DNA of 64,000 nucleotides from Exiguobacterium acetylicum. Lineage in GTDB: Bacteria; Bacillota; Bacilli; Exiguobacteriales; Exiguobacteriaceae. The position numbers and the translations under genes were made by a program. Below the pieces are notes generated by a model. It worked only from the letters and a program-made list of their open reading frames with translations. It was not told where the DNA came from and did no database searches. Shown here in pieces: positions 1 through 9,312 of the stretch; within the stretch, counting starts at the first letter, position 1; every line of letters begins with the position of its first letter. The stretch covers positions 2,134,001 through 2,198,000 of the forward strand of contig NZ_CP081878.1 of the NCBI RefSeq assembly GCF_022170825.1, written 5' to 3'.

Positions 1-82
1 TACCTTATTTTCACTGTTTTCTCCCCCTTTTAGTATTCTTGTTCCCGCTTCCCTTTAAATCATGCATCTGAATTGGCTCAAA

Positions 83-116
83 AAAAGAACGAACCTCCGA
101 AGAGATTCGTTCTTTT
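83..116 (-). terminator. Intrinsic terminator of typA-ylaH
   Basis: An 11-bp inverted repeat (AAAAGAACGAA / TTCGTTCTTTT) lies just downstream of ylaH and carries a U-run when read on the minus strand. The first 82 bases of the window show no gene I can support. Confidence 0.75.
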
Positions 117-135
117 GATTCATGACATGCTTCCG

Positions 136-489
136 TCAAGAAGCTGTCCGTTCACGTTCACGCTTGACCATCCACATCCGGAAGCGATAAATGCCAAGGA
201 CGAAGACCATCGCAAGGAGTACTTCAGGAATCGGCCATGTCCAGAAGACAAGCGTCAATGCTGCTGAGAATACGGCGAGCAAGAGATAGACGATCAGTGA
301 TTTCCACCATGCTAGTTCCTTTGCAAATCCTAACTTAAAGACGACAAGCGTCAAGATGACGACGGTGATCATTAAAGGATAAAATCCCGCTTCGATGTTA
401 TTCGGATCACTTCCAATACCGAGAAGTTTGGCGATGAACGGAATATCGTATTTCGAGAAATCAGAAGCAACGGCAGCTTGTGCATTCAT
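136..489 (-). CDS. ylaH: YlaH-like membrane protein
   Basis: A small integral membrane protein of 117 residues. Hydrophobic segments lie at about residues 36-52, 64-84 and 88-104, and the C-terminus is basic. Size, membrane topology and position directly downstream of typA match B. subtilis YlaH, whose function is not established. The start is an ATG preceded by an AGGGGG ribosome binding site. Co-transcription with typA is likely, because the gap is only 26 bp and a terminator follows ylaH. The name rests on synteny and recalled similarity; no biochemical role is claimed. Confidence 0.8.
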   Translation of the reverse strand: MNAQAAVASDFSKYDIPFIAKLLGIGSDPNNIEAGFYPLMITVVILTLVVFKLGFAKELAWWKSLIVYLLLAVFSAALTLVFWTWPIPEVLLAMVFVLGIYRFRMWMVKRERERTAS

Positions 490-515
490 TGCCAGTCCCC
501 CTATTCGTTCAAGAC

Positions 516-2363
516 TTAATCTTTACCTAGACGACGACGTTTTTCTTGTTTTTCACGTTCGTTCTTGTTCAAGACTTGTTTACGGAGACGAACCGATTGT
601 GGCGTGATTTCACAGTACTCATCTTCGTTTAAGAATGTCAACGACTCTTCAAGTGAGAAGACACGTGGACGTTTAAGAACGTTCGTTGAATCTTTTGCAG
701 ATGCACGCATGTTCGTTAATTGTTTTGCTTTAACGACGTTGACAGCGAGATCGACATCACGGTTACATTCGCCGATGATCATACCTTCGTATACTTCGAT
801 ACCAGGCTCGATGAAGATCGTTCCACGGTCTTCAAGAGCTGAGATCGCGTAAGCAGTTGCTTTACCTGTTTCGATTGAGACCATAACTCCACTACGACGT
901 CCACCGATATCCGCTTGGATGAACGGACGGTATTCTTCGAATGTGTGGTTCATGATTCCGTATCCGCGTGTTGCAGAGAGGAATTCGTTACGGTAACCGA
1001 TCAAACCACGTGAAGGAACGATGAATTCCATCTTCGTTTGACCGTTATCCATTGTTTGCATGTTCGTCAATTCACCTTTACGGAGACCGATTGATTCCAT
1101 GACAGAACCTGTGTACTCTTCCGGTGTATCGATGACGACGCGCTCGAATGGCTCGACTTTGACGCCTTCTTCTTCTTTGATGATTACTTGCGGTTTCGAT
1201 ACTTGAATTTCGTATCCTTCACGGCGCATGTTTTCGATCAAGATCCCGAGGTGAAGTTCTCCACGACCAGAAACGATCCAGCGGTCTGGTGAATCCGTGT
1301 TTTCGATACGGAGTGAAACGTCTGTTTCGAGTTCTTTTTCAAGACGCTCTTCGATTTTACGTGAAGTAACGAGATCCCCTTCACGACCAGCGAATGGCGA
1401 GTTGTTGACGATGAACGTCATTTGAAGCGTTGGCTCATCGATACGTAATAATGGGAGTGGATCAACATGTGAAGTCGGGCAAACCGTTTCACCAACGTTG
1501 ATGTCTTCCATACCAGCGATCGCAATCAAGTCTCCTGCTTTTGCAGTTTCGATTTCGACACGTTTAAGACCAAAGTAACCGAACAACTTCGTAACGCGGA
1601 AGTTTTTCGTTGAACCGTCAAGTTTCGAAAGCGAAACGCTGTCGCCAACTTTGATTTCTCCACGGAAGACACGACCGACACCGATCCGTCCAAGGTAGTT
1701 ATCATAGTCAAGCATCGTCACTTGGAACTGAAGCGGCTCCATTGTGTTATCGACAGGCGCTGGTGTGTGCTCAAGAATTAAATCAAGAACGTTCGTGATT
1801 GTATCTTCTTGTTTCTCTAATTCAGGTTCGAATGAACTTGAGCCGTTAACTGCCGATGCATAAACGACTGGGAATTCGAGTTGATCTTCGTCAGCTCCGA
1901 GGTCGATCAAGAGATCAACGACTTCGTCGACGACTTCAAGAGGACGGACCATCGGTTTGTCAATTTTGTTGACGACGACGATTGGTTGTAGTCCTTGCTC
2001 GAGTGCTTTTTTCAAAACGAAACGTGTTTGTGGCATACAGCCTTCACGTGCATCGACAACGAGGATAACGCCATCAACCATACGCATGATTCGCTCAACT
2101 TCTCCACCGAAATCGGCGTGTCCTGGCGTATCAACGATGTTGATGCGTGTGTTCTTGTAGTCAATTGCAGTGTTTTTTGCAAGAATCGTGATTCCACGTT
2201 CCCGCTCGATGTCATTTGAGTCCATTGCGCGTTCTTCGACTTGTTCGTTCGTACGGAACGTACCAGACTGTTTCAAAAGCTCATCTACTAAAGTTGTTTT
2301 ACCATGGTCAACGTGGGCGATGATCGCAACGTTGCGTAAATCATTTCGTACTAATGTTGTCAT
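516..2363 (-). CDS. typA: Translational GTPase TypA/BipA
   Basis: A ribosome-associated GTPase of the elongation-factor superfamily, involved in ribosome assembly and in stress or cold growth. The N-terminal G domain has AHVDHGKT (G1), RGITI (G2), DTPGH (G3) and NKID (G4), followed by EF-G-like domains and the BipA-specific C-terminus, 615 residues in all. An in-frame ATG 24 bases upstream exists, but an AGAGG ribosome binding site sits about 10 bases before the ATG at 2363, and the resulting N-terminus ([11 protein letters not shown]) matches the family. ylaH follows in the same direction. Confidence 0.96.
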   Translation of the reverse strand: MTTLVRNDLRNVAIIAHVDHGKTTLVDELLKQSGTFRTNEQVEERAMDSNDIERERGITILAKNTAIDYKNTRINIVDTPGHADFGGEVERIMRMVDGVILVVDAREGCMPQTRFVLKKALEQGLQPIVVVNKIDKPMVRPLEVVDEVVDLLIDLGADEDQLEFPVVYASAVNGSSSFEPELEKQEDTITNVLDLILEHTPAPVDNTMEPLQFQVTMLDYDNYLGRIGVGRVFRGEIKVGDSVSLSKLDGSTKNFRVTKLFGYFGLKRVEIETAKAGDLIAIAGMEDINVGETVCPTSHVDPLPLLRIDEPTLQMTFIVNNSPFAGREGDLVTSRKIEERLEKELETDVSLRIENTDSPDRWIVSGRGELHLGILIENMRREGYEIQVSKPQVIIKEEEGVKVEPFERVVIDTPEEYTGSVMESIGLRKGELTNMQTMDNGQTKMEFIVPSRGLIGYRNEFLSATRGYGIMNHTFEEYRPFIQADIGGRRSGVMVSIETGKATAYAISALEDRGTIFIEPGIEVYEGMIIGECNRDVDLAVNVVKAKQLTNMRASAKDSTNVLKRPRVFSLEESLTFLNEDEYCEITPQSVRLRKQVLNKNEREKQEKRRRLGKD

Positions 2364-2548
2364 AGGTGTGTACCTCTTTCTATTCATTTAAATAAATCTT
2401 ATCATACTTTCGGTCAACTTTAAGAGTATAGCACAGGTAGAGTCCTAATTGGCAATGACTAAGATTCGACATCACTACGAAAGCCTTTTCATTATACTTC
2501 ATTCACGCTACACTGTTAACGTACTCACGGGTAGAGGGGGAAAAGAAC

Positions 2549-2719
2549 ATGCGTCTGCTATTTTTATTACTCGCCATGCTTGCAGTAGGATCCATGGCAG
2601 CCATCGGTATCTTCATTGCGGAACAAAACGTACCGATGACGATCGCCTCTGTCATCTTGATGATTGTTGCGATGGGTGCCGGATTCGTTTTAAAGGCACG
2701 TTTACGAAAACAAGCATGA
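2549..2719 (+). CDS. ylaF: YlaF-like small membrane protein (DUF5325)
   Basis: A 56-residue protein with two predicted membrane helices (about 2-22 and 27-48) and a basic tail ending RLRKQA. An AGAGGGGG ribosome binding site precedes the ATG, and a strong hairpin terminator begins three bases after the stop. It is divergent from typA and convergent with the inositol-phosphatase gene. The length, two-helix plan and position next to typA fit the DUF5325/YlaF family of Bacillales; that assignment is from memory. An overlapping minus-strand frame (2503-2742) has no ribosome binding site. Confidence 0.75.
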   Translation: MRLLFLLLAMLAVGSMAAIGIFIAEQNVPMTIASVILMIVAMGAGFVLKARLRKQA

Positions 2720-2721
2720 GC

Positions 2722-2760
2722 AAAGAGGTTCCTTTCGTTCAAGACGAAAGGAACCTCTTT
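2722..2760. terminator. Bidirectional terminator between ylaF and the inositol-phosphatase gene
   Basis: A perfect 17-bp stem (AAAGAGGTTCCTTTCGT at 2722-2738, complement at 2744-2760) with a 5-base loop. It ends at the stop codon of the minus-strand gene and serves both convergent genes. Confidence 0.9.
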
Positions 2761-3545
2761 TAATCTTCTTGTGTTTGAACGAACGTCAATACATCCTCTA
2801 CGAATGTATGGCTCCCTGCTAATACACTCGTTTGTTCGAGAAATGACATCGATTCACCTGTGATCGTACCGACACGCCCACCGACTTCTTCAATCAATAA
2901 TTGACCGGCTGCGTAATCCCAAGGCATGTTACGCATCGTAATATATCCATCTACCCTACCGGCAGCAGTCCATGCGAGTTCCAGTGAAGCTGCACCGATC
3001 GCTCTCACTCCTACCGCGTGTCGTACGAGTGGGGCAAGACGATCTGTGTTGATTCGACGGTTCGGTGTGACCCATGTCGCATTCATACAAATGATTGCTT
3101 CTTTAACACTTCGCTCTGTCAGTTGCGGCAATCGAATACCGTTTTGATAAGCCCCTTGTCCTTTGATGACATGGAACAACTCGTCTGCCATGACATCGTA
3201 AACGAATCCGTACCGTAATTCTCCTTCTATCATAATGGCAATCGAGATGGCGAACATTCGTTTTTGACGGATGAAGTTCATCGTTCCATCGATCGGATCA
3301 ACGAACCAGATTGTTCCTTCAAGTGTATCAGGTCGAGCAATCCGACCTTCTTCGCCATAAATATGATGATTTGGATATCGATCAAGAATACCTCGAATCA
3401 ATAAATCTTCGACTGCTTGATCAATCTCCGTCACTAAATCACTTTTTCCAGTTTTTTGTTCGATGTGATACGACACATCGATCTTTTCGCGAATGTACTT
3501 CCCTGCGCGCTTAATCAAATCTATCGCATCCAACTCGATTTGCAT
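2760..3545 (-). CDS. Inositol monophosphatase family protein
   Basis: A Mg-dependent phosphatase of the inositol monophosphatase/SuhB family, 261 residues. The metal-binding motifs are present: GEEG near residue 65, WFVDPIDGTMNF near 81-92 and WDYAAGQLLIEEVGG near 209. The family dephosphorylates inositol-1-phosphate and related sugar phosphates; the substrate here is unknown. It corresponds in context to B. subtilis YktC, near speA, yktA and typA. An AAGGAG ribosome binding site precedes the ATG. It appears monocistronic, since a hairpin lies on each side. Confidence 0.93.
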   Translation of the reverse strand: MQIELDAIDLIKRAGKYIREKIDVSYHIEQKTGKSDLVTEIDQAVEDLLIRGILDRYPNHHIYGEEGRIARPDTLEGTIWFVDPIDGTMNFIRQKRMFAISIAIMIEGELRYGFVYDVMADELFHVIKGQGAYQNGIRLPQLTERSVKEAIICMNATWVTPNRRINTDRLAPLVRHAVGVRAIGAASLELAWTAAGRVDGYITMRNMPWDYAAGQLLIEEVGGRVGTITGESMSFLEQTSVLAGSHTFVEDVLTFVQTQED

Positions 3546-3601
3546 CGTACTTCACTCCTTCATCATCGTTTCCAGCTTCTTCTATAGTAACAAAAAAAGA
3601 A

Positions 3602-3624
3602 AACCAGCGAACGATTCGCTGGTT
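3602..3624 (-). terminator. Terminator of the small gene at 3670
   Basis: A 10-bp stem (AACCAGCGAA / TTCGCTGGTT) with a 3-base loop, followed on the minus strand by a T-rich run. Confidence 0.8.
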
Positions 3625-3669
3625 GAAGTATTAATATTTTGTTATAAGGTAGAGACAAGGACGTTGAAA

Positions 3670-3858
3670 TCAAGCTTCAAGACGTACCATCTCTTGGCGA
3701 TATTTTTCGAGGCGCTCTTTACTTGCACCAACAGCTTCTGCGTCACTTGCCACCATGGCATCATGCAATGTAGCAAGCTCATAATCGATTTCAAGACGCA
3801 ACACAGGAATGCGTTTTTCTGCATCTTTTCTTTTGTATGCTTCTATCACTTGTTTCAC
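3670..3858 (-). CDS. Small hypothetical protein, YkzI-like by position
   Basis: A highly charged 62-residue protein, probably all-helical and coiled-coil prone (many E, K, R and L; no Cys or Trp). I do not recognise a domain. AAGGAG lies 10 bases before the GTG at 3858, so that start is preferred; another in-frame GTG at 3867 would leave only one base of spacing. The neighbours (inositol phosphatase, yktA, speA) match the B. subtilis segment that contains small ykzI, so it may be its counterpart. It has its own promoter and terminator. Confidence 0.7.
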   Translation of the reverse strand: MKQVIEAYKRKDAEKRIPVLRLEIDYELATLHDAMVASDAEAVGASKERLEKYRQEMVRLEA

Positions 3859-3934
3859 AGTAACCACACTCCTTCGCGGGATAAACAGAGGTTTAATTTG
3901 TCAGACAATTGCGACTTATTAGTGGATTGAATCT

Positions 3935-3963
3935 ATAATAGTACGATTCAACTTAGATGTAAA
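3935..3963 (-). promoter_or_regulatory. Sigma-A promoter with overlapping inverted repeat
   Basis: On the minus strand TTTACA (3963-3958), a 17-base spacer and TATTAT (3940-3935). An inverted repeat TTGAATC-N11-GATTCAA (3927-3951) straddles the -10, which suggests an operator for the small gene at 3670-3858. No regulator is recognised. Confidence 0.6.
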
Positions 3964-4093
3964 GCATCTAATTTTAAAAAATACAGTTTCACATATTTGT
4001 AAGGACAACGTCTTGTATGTAGTATATAGCCGCTTCCTTTCCACTTTAAACAAATGTTGATCATTTCCCGCACATTTCCAGTCGAATCAAAGA

Positions 4094-4123
4094 AGGACTC
4101 CCACACGATTGCGTAGGAGTCCT
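4094..4123 (-). terminator. Terminator of yktA
   Basis: An 8-bp perfect stem (AGGACTCC / GGAGTCCT), extended by further partial pairing, 16 bases after the yktA stop codon. Confidence 0.75.
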
Positions 4124-4138
4124 ATCTACTTCATCCAA

Positions 4139-4411
4139 TTATTTTTTCATACGAACGAGGGGCTCTTCTTGACGTTTTGCCTGTTGCATCGTCCGATAAC
4201 TCGAGCAACCTGTTTCTTCTGAATAAAACTGGTCCCACTGTTTCTCCTCGGACTTCGAGGTAACGATTTGTTTGAATTCACGATAGGCTTCGAGTAACCT
4301 TTGACGTTCAACACCTGTCTCATAGGCTTGCTCGACTAAATTGAAGAAGTCGATGACTTTCACGATTTCTTCAGTTGACCAATCGGAATTAAGCGGATAA
4401 TTCAATGCCAT
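4139..4411 (-). CDS. yktA: UPF0223 family protein YktA
   Basis: A 90-residue cytoplasmic protein of the UPF0223 family, function unknown. The start MALNYPLNSDWSTEEI and the SYRTMQQAK segment near residue 70 match the family. A longer frame to 4474 exists, but an AAGGAAG ribosome binding site lies 5-8 bases before two consecutive ATGs at 4414 and 4411, and family members begin here. It is divergent from speA, as part of the conserved yktA-speA neighbourhood. Confidence 0.88.
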   Translation of the reverse strand: MALNYPLNSDWSTEEIVKVIDFFNLVEQAYETGVERQRLLEAYREFKQIVTSKSEEKQWDQFYSEETGCSSYRTMQQAKRQEEPLVRMKK

Positions 4412-4468
4412 CATTCCCACTTCCTTTCTGCACTTTTCTATTTTACACGGAAAAGAAGCATAAAACAG

Positions 4469-4496
4469 TTGCAACCATCCGAAAACTTGTTATAGT
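4469..4496 (+). promoter_or_regulatory. Promoter of speA
   Basis: TTGCAA, a 16-base spacer and TATAGT, 48 bases upstream of the speA GTG start. Confidence 0.6.
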
Positions 4497-4543
4497 TAGC
4501 TTGTTTGATTGTATTTTTATTCGGTTTTAAGGGGGGAAATCTG

Positions 4544-6031
4544 GTGCAAACAAAAAGCTTAACACAGCTCGATACACCTTTATTCGATGCGCTACTTGCG
4601 CATGCGAAACGTCAACCAATTCAATTTCATATTCCCGGTCATAAAAATGGTCAAGGAATGGATCCAGCCTTTCGATCGTTCATCGGTCAGAATGCGCTCG
4701 ATATCGATTTAATCAATATCGCTCCCCTTGATGATCTTCATCATCCAAAGGCAATCATTAAGGAAGCGCATCAATTGGCAGCACAAGCCTTCCAGGCCGA
4801 CGAAACATTCTTTTCCGTACAAGGAACATCAACAGCAATCATGGCGATGATCATGAGTGTCGTCGGACCTGATGATAAAATTCTCGTTCCTCGGAATGTC
4901 CATAAATCGGTGATGTCAGCTATCGTTCTTTCTGGTGCGCATCCGATTTTCATTCACCCTGAGTTTGATGAGACGTTTGGGATCGCTCACGGTATCACAC
5001 CAAGCGCAGTAGAACGTGCCCTTGCTCTTCACCCGGACACGAAAGCAGTCCTCGTCATTAACCCGACTTACTTCGGCGTTGCTGGTGACTTGGAGAGCAT
5101 CGTCAAGCTTTCCCATAGTAAAGGTATTCCGGTACTCGTCGACGAAGCACACGGCGTCCATATCGCCTTTCACGAAGATATGCCACTATCTGCAATGCAA
5201 GCTGGCGCCGATCTTGCCGCAACAAGTGTTCATAAACTCGGTGGATCGCTGACAGGAAGTTCTGTCTTGAATGTCCGTCGTGGACTTGTCTCTCCGGATA
5301 AAGTCCAAGCGGTGTTATCGATGTTGACGACGACATCGACCTCCTATTTATTGCTCGCATCACTTGACTGCGCACGACGCCATCTCGCAATCAACGGTGA
5401 GGCGATGAATCGTCGAGCGCTCGAACTCTCGACACGGATGCGTTTCGGATTAGCGAAGCTTCCTTATCTCGCTGTCTTCGGTGAATCAGACCTTCACTCC
5501 AGTGCGACGTTTGCCTTTGATCCGACAAAAGTGCTTGTTTCCGTAAAAGGACTTGGTATTTCTGGTCATCTTGTTGAGGAATTCTTACGCGATGAACACC
5601 GCATTGAAGTCGAGCTCTCTGATTTGAATAACATCCTCGTCATCATTACGTCTGGTGACTCAGAAGAGACAATCGATGCTTTCCTTCACGCCATGTCATT
5701 ACTCGTTGCACGTTATCAAAATAGTGGTGCTGAGACAGTCGATCACTCGATCGTTCTTCCAGATATCCCGGCACTTGCTCTTAGCCCGCGTGATGCATTC
5801 TATGAAGAGACAGAAACGATTCCTTTGGTCGATGCAGTCGGACGGATTTCAGCTGAATTCATGATGGTGTATCCACCTGGTATTCCAATCTTCATTCCTG
5901 GCGAGATGATTACGACCGATAACCTGGCTTATATTAAAGAAAATATTGAAGCGGGTCTTCCGGTTCAAGGTCTTGAGGATCATTCACTCAAGACGATTAA
6001 AGTCATTCAACAATCGAATGCGATTCGATGA
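4544..6031 (+). CDS. speA: Arginine decarboxylase SpeA
   Basis: A PLP-dependent decarboxylase of the Orn/Lys/Arg fold-type I family, 495 residues. It converts arginine to agmatine for polyamine synthesis; arginine rather than lysine specificity is inferred from close resemblance to B. subtilis SpeA. The pyridoxal lysine lies in ATSVHKLGGS (about K231), and the upstream VDEAHGVH motif is present. The GTG at 4544 is chosen over an ATG at 4505, because GGGGGG lies directly upstream and family N-termini begin here. Transcription is terminated by a strong hairpin. Confidence 0.94.
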   Translation: MQTKSLTQLDTPLFDALLAHAKRQPIQFHIPGHKNGQGMDPAFRSFIGQNALDIDLINIAPLDDLHHPKAIIKEAHQLAAQAFQADETFFSVQGTSTAIMAMIMSVVGPDDKILVPRNVHKSVMSAIVLSGAHPIFIHPEFDETFGIAHGITPSAVERALALHPDTKAVLVINPTYFGVAGDLESIVKLSHSKGIPVLVDEAHGVHIAFHEDMPLSAMQAGADLAATSVHKLGGSLTGSSVLNVRRGLVSPDKVQAVLSMLTTTSTSYLLLASLDCARRHLAINGEAMNRRALELSTRMRFGLAKLPYLAVFGESDLHSSATFAFDPTKVLVSVKGLGISGHLVEEFLRDEHRIEVELSDLNNILVIITSGDSEETIDAFLHAMSLLVARYQNSGAETVDHSIVLPDIPALALSPRDAFYEETETIPLVDAVGRISAEFMMVYPPGIPIFIPGEMITTDNLAYIKENIEAGLPVQGLEDHSLKTIKVIQQSNAIR

Positions 6032-6040
6032 AGACAAGAC

Positions 6041-6080
6041 AAAGCAGTAATCCTTATTCGACGAGGATTACTGCTTTTTT
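6041..6080 (+). terminator. Terminator of speA
   Basis: A 14-bp perfect stem (AAAGCAGTAATCCT and complement) followed by a T-run; it also faces the convergent DUF3055-like gene. Confidence 0.92.
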
Positions 6081-6087
6081 AGTCGTT

Positions 6088-6393
6088 TCATTCGGCGTAC
6101 TCATCGTTTGGCGAACAAGGAATGAATGCCGCTAATGCTTCACCAATTACTTCAACATCCTCTCGTTCAATCGCAAATGTCCGTACTAATACTTCTCCAT
6201 TTAGCACATCCTGTTGATCGAGTAGCGCTGACTGACCACCGGTTAAACTGACGACAAGCACTTTCCCAAAAAATTGTCCTGTACAGACAACAGCAAAATC
6301 ATAGCGGGCTAGTGCTGTTGTCCAACCGACAAAGCGAACCTTATCCATCTCCGATACGTAATACAGCTCTTCTAAGGCAGTCACAGATTCCAT
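6088..6393 (-). CDS. DUF3055-like protein
   Basis: A 101-residue soluble protein of unknown function. The stretch KVRFVGWTTALARYDFAVV followed by FGKVLVVSLTGGQSALL resembles the DUF3055 family of Bacillales as I recall it. The start at 6393 has GGAGAGGG about 7 bases upstream; an extension to 6450 would add a lysine- and arginine-rich stretch that looks like non-coding sequence. It lies downstream of pdhD beyond a terminator, so it is probably a separate transcript. Confidence 0.75.
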   Translation of the reverse strand: MESVTALEELYYVSEMDKVRFVGWTTALARYDFAVVCTGQFFGKVLVVSLTGGQSALLDQQDVLNGEVLVRTFAIEREDVEVIGEALAAFIPCSPNDEYAE

Positions 6394-6455
6394 GTGCGTC
6401 CACCCTCTCCGATTTTTACTTTTTCTTTTCCTTTTTTGAATCAAGACCAAACAAA

Positions 6456-6497
6456 AAACACCTCATTTGCGGTCGGCTCCCCGCGAATGAGGTGTTT
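6456..6497 (-). terminator. Terminator of the pdhABCD operon
   Basis: A long hairpin with arms AAACACCTCATT / AATGAGGTGTTT plus inner GCGG/CCGC pairing. The minus strand continues into a T-run. Confidence 0.9.
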
Positions 6498-6502
6498 CGG
6501 AA

Positions 6503-7915
6503 TTACTTAATGATGTGGATTGGGCTACCGATTGCAACTTCAGCAGTTTCCATTGCGATTTCACCGAGTGATGGGTGCGCGTGGATTGTGAGTGCGATAT
6601 CTTCAGCTGTCATACCAGACTCGATTGCAAGTCCCATTTCAGCGATCATATCAGATGCACCTGTACCAGCGATTTGTGCGCCGATCAAGAGACCATCTGA
6701 TTTACGAGTGATCATTTTCAAGAAGCCGTCTGGCTCGTTGAGTGCAAGTGCACGACCATTCGCAGCGTAAGGGAATTTAGACGCGATGTAGTCGAGTCCT
6801 TCTTCTTTCGCTTGTGCTTCTGTGTAACCGACAGTAGCGAGTTCTGGGTCTGTGAAGACGACCGCTGGAATCGCACTGTAGTCGAGGTATGCAGGGTGTC
6901 CTGCAGCTGCTTCAGCAGCAATTTTAGCTTCGAATGAAGCTTTGTGTGCAAGTGGTGGTCCTGGAACGATATCACCGATTGCGTAGATGTTTTCGTTTGA
7001 AGTACGGCACTGATCATCGATTTCAACAAGACCACGGTCGCTGACTTTAACTTCTGCCATTTCAAGACCAAGATCGCTTGTGTTCGGGCGACGACCAACA
7101 GTGACGAGGACGTAGTCCGCTTCAACTGTTTGTGCTTCACCGTTGACTTCGAATGTTACTTTAACGCCATCTTCCGACTCTTCCACACTTTGAGCAAGTG
7201 CTTCGTTGTGGATTGTGATGTTACCTTTTTGTTTGAGCTTTTTCTTAACGACTTGCGTCATAGCAGGCTCGAAACCAGAAAGGATATCTTTTGTTCCTTC
7301 AAGAATAACGACTTCTGTATCGAAGTTCGCATACGCTGTACCAAGTTCCATCCCGATGTATCCGCCACCGATGACGATGAGTTTTTTCGGGATTTCAGGA
7401 AGGTTCAATGCGCCTGTTGAAGAAAGAACACGTTTTGACCATTTGAAAGCTGGAAGTTCGATTGGAGTCGAACCTGTCGCGATGATACATTTCTTGAATT
7501 TGTAAGGAGTCGAAGAATCTTCGTTGATGATACGAACTGTATCTTCTGATTGGAAGTAAGCTTCCCCAACGACAGTCTCGACTTTGTTCCCTTTAAGAAG
7601 ACCACTAACGCCGCCAGTCAATTTGTTGACGACTGATTGTTTCCAAGTTTGAACTTTCGAGAAATCGACAGTTGCATTCTCAGAAGTGATCCCCATATCG
7701 CTTGAACCTTTAGCATGCTGGAAGTTGTGACCTGCAGTGATCAAGGCTTTTGATGGGATACATCCAACGTTTAAGCAGACACCGCCGACGTTTTCACGTT
7801 CAACGATTGTTACTTTCATACCGAGTTGCGCGCCGCGGATTGCAGCAACGTAACCACCAGGGCCAGCCCCGATTACGAGTAAATCTGTTTCTTGTGCGAA
7901 TTCACCTACTACCAT
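6503..7915 (-). CDS. pdhD: Dihydrolipoamide dehydrogenase (E3) PdhD
   Basis: FAD flavoprotein that reoxidises the dihydrolipoyl arm of pyruvate dehydrogenase with NAD+. It has 470 residues. The FAD-binding GAGPGG lies at 16-21, the redox disulfide in [15 protein letters not shown] (C47, C52), the NAD-binding GGGYIGME in the middle, and the C-terminal dimer motif [13 protein letters not shown] precedes the ATG by 9 bases and the gene starts 3 bases after pdhC, as the last gene of the operon. It may also serve other 2-oxoacid dehydrogenases, as in related bacteria. Confidence 0.97.
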   Translation of the reverse strand: MVVGEFAQETDLLVIGAGPGGYVAAIRGAQLGMKVTIVERENVGGVCLNVGCIPSKALITAGHNFQHAKGSSDMGITSENATVDFSKVQTWKQSVVNKLTGGVSGLLKGNKVETVVGEAYFQSEDTVRIINEDSSTPYKFKKCIIATGSTPIELPAFKWSKRVLSSTGALNLPEIPKKLIVIGGGYIGMELGTAYANFDTEVVILEGTKDILSGFEPAMTQVVKKKLKQKGNITIHNEALAQSVEESEDGVKVTFEVNGEAQTVEADYVLVTVGRRPNTSDLGLEMAEVKVSDRGLVEIDDQCRTSNENIYAIGDIVPGPPLAHKASFEAKIAAEAAAGHPAYLDYSAIPAVVFTDPELATVGYTEAQAKEEGLDYIASKFPYAANGRALALNEPDGFLKMITRKSDGLLIGAQIAGTGASDMIAEMGLAIESGMTAEDIALTIHAHPSLGEIAMETAEVAIGSPIHIIK

Positions 7916-7918
7916 TGC

Positions 7919-9211
7919 TTATCCCTCCATGATGAGAAGTTGTGGGTCGTTCAATAGGCGTTTAACTAAGTTAAGCGCGTTTTGTGCAGTTGCACCATCG
8001 ATGAGACGGTGGTCGAAGCTGAATGAAAGTGCAAGAACTGGTGCAGCGACGATTTCGCCGTTTTTAACGACTGCTTTTTCAGCGATACGGCCGATACCGA
8101 GGATTGCAACTTCTGGGTGGTTGATGACTGGTGTGAACCACTGACCGCCAGCAGAACCGATGTTAGTGATCGTGATTGATCCGCCTTTCATCTCGTCGCC
8201 AGAAAGTTTACCTTCGCGTGCTTTACCAGCAAGGTCGTTGATGTCGTCAGCGAGTGAGAAGATTGATTTACGATCTGCATCTTTAACGACTGGTACGACA
8301 AGACCGTTGTCTGTATCTGCAGCGATACCGATGTTGAAGTAGTTTTTGTAGACGATTTCTTCGTTTACATCGTCGATTGATGCGTTGATTGCTGGGTATT
8401 TTTTAGCAGCAGCAGTCAATGCTTTCACGACGAATGGAAGGTAAGTCAATTTCGTACCTTGAGCAGCCGCAACTTCTTTGAAGTTTTTACGGAGTGCTAC
8501 GAGGTTCGTAACATCGACTTCGTCCATAAGTGTTACGTGTGGAGCTGTATGTTTCGAGTTAACCATTGCTTTCGAAATCGCTTTACGGATTCCTTTGATT
8601 TTCTCGCGTGTTTCAAGTTCAGGTTGAGCAGCAACGTAAGGCTTAACTTCTGTTTTTGGTGCAGAAGCAGCTGCAGCTGGTGCTTTTTCTTCTGTTGCTG
8701 GTGCTTCAGAAGTTTGACCACCGTTTGCGAAAGCATCGATGTCTTCTTTGACGACACGACCGTTGTCTCCAGAACCTTGGACTTCACGGATGTCGACACC
8801 TTTTTCACGTGCATATTTACGGACAGAAGGCATCGCGATAACGCGTTCTGATTTATGGATTTGAACCTCGTTTGGTTTGTCTTCCACTTTTTGATCCGTA
8901 TCTTGAACGTCTTTCGCGTTGTCTTCAGCTTTTGGTTGCTCTGCTTCTTCAGAAGGAGCAGAACCTTCGCCTTCGACTTCGAATGTGATGAGGACGTCGC
9001 CAACGACAGCTACGACACCTTCGTCAACTTTTACTTCTTTAACAGTACCATCTACTGGTGATGGGATTTCAACGACTGCTTTATCGTTTTGTACTTCAAG
9101 AAGAACGTCGTCTTCCTTGACAGTGTCGCCCGCTTTTACGAACCACTTTACGATTTCACCTTCATGAATACCCTCACCGATATCCGGCAATTTGAATTCA
9201 AATAAACCCAT
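7919..9211 (-). CDS. pdhC: Pyruvate dehydrogenase E2, dihydrolipoyl acetyltransferase
   Basis: Core scaffold of the pyruvate dehydrogenase complex, transferring acetyl groups to CoA; 430 residues. One lipoyl domain (1-80, lipoyl-lysine K44 in the [10 protein letters not shown] context) is followed by an acidic linker, an E1/E3-binding domain (about 127-163, starting [12 protein letters not shown]), an Ala/Glu-rich linker and the catalytic domain with [10 protein letters not shown] near the C-terminus. Only one lipoyl domain is present, as in other Firmicutes. An AAAGGAGG ribosome binding site is present. It is separated from pdhB by 101 bp that hold a stem-loop. Confidence 0.96.
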   Translation of the reverse strand: MGLFEFKLPDIGEGIHEGEIVKWFVKAGDTVKEDDVLLEVQNDKAVVEIPSPVDGTVKEVKVDEGVVAVVGDVLITFEVEGEGSAPSEEAEQPKAEDNAKDVQDTDQKVEDKPNEVQIHKSERVIAMPSVRKYAREKGVDIREVQGSGDNGRVVKEDIDAFANGGQTSEAPATEEKAPAAAASAPKTEVKPYVAAQPELETREKIKGIRKAISKAMVNSKHTAPHVTLMDEVDVTNLVALRKNFKEVAAAQGTKLTYLPFVVKALTAAAKKYPAINASIDDVNEEIVYKNYFNIGIAADTDNGLVVPVVKDADRKSIFSLADDINDLAGKAREGKLSGDEMKGGSITITNIGSAGGQWFTPVINHPEVAILGIGRIAEKAVVKNGEIVAAPVLALSFSFDHRLIDGATAQNALNLVKRLLNDPQLLIMEG

Positions 9212-9271
9212 TTGAATATGCCTCCTTTTAGTTCACTCTTCTAGTCGATTGTTATCTGTAAAAACGGAAGC

Positions 9272-9296
9272 AAGGAGAGAATGGAACCCTCTCCTT
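9272..9296 (-). other. Stem-loop between pdhB and pdhC
   Basis: Arms AAGGAGAG and CTCTCCTT with a 9-base loop in the pdhB-pdhC gap. On the minus strand there is no immediate U-run; a T5 comes about 8 bases later. It may be a processing or partial termination site; that is inference. Confidence 0.45.
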
Positions 9297-9312
9297 ATTT
9301 TCCGAAATGCTT

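Noticed and set aside
2503-2742. Minus-strand 79-codon frame over ylaF
   Set aside because: No ribosome binding site; it runs through the terminator. The plus-strand 56-residue frame has a strong site and a membrane protein pattern.
8459-9003. Frames of 130 and 156 codons within pdhC
   Set aside because: They lie antisense to or out of frame with the well-conserved lipoyl and catalytic domains, and their composition (runs of Lys/Ser or Phe/Cys) is a by-product of the pdhC codons.
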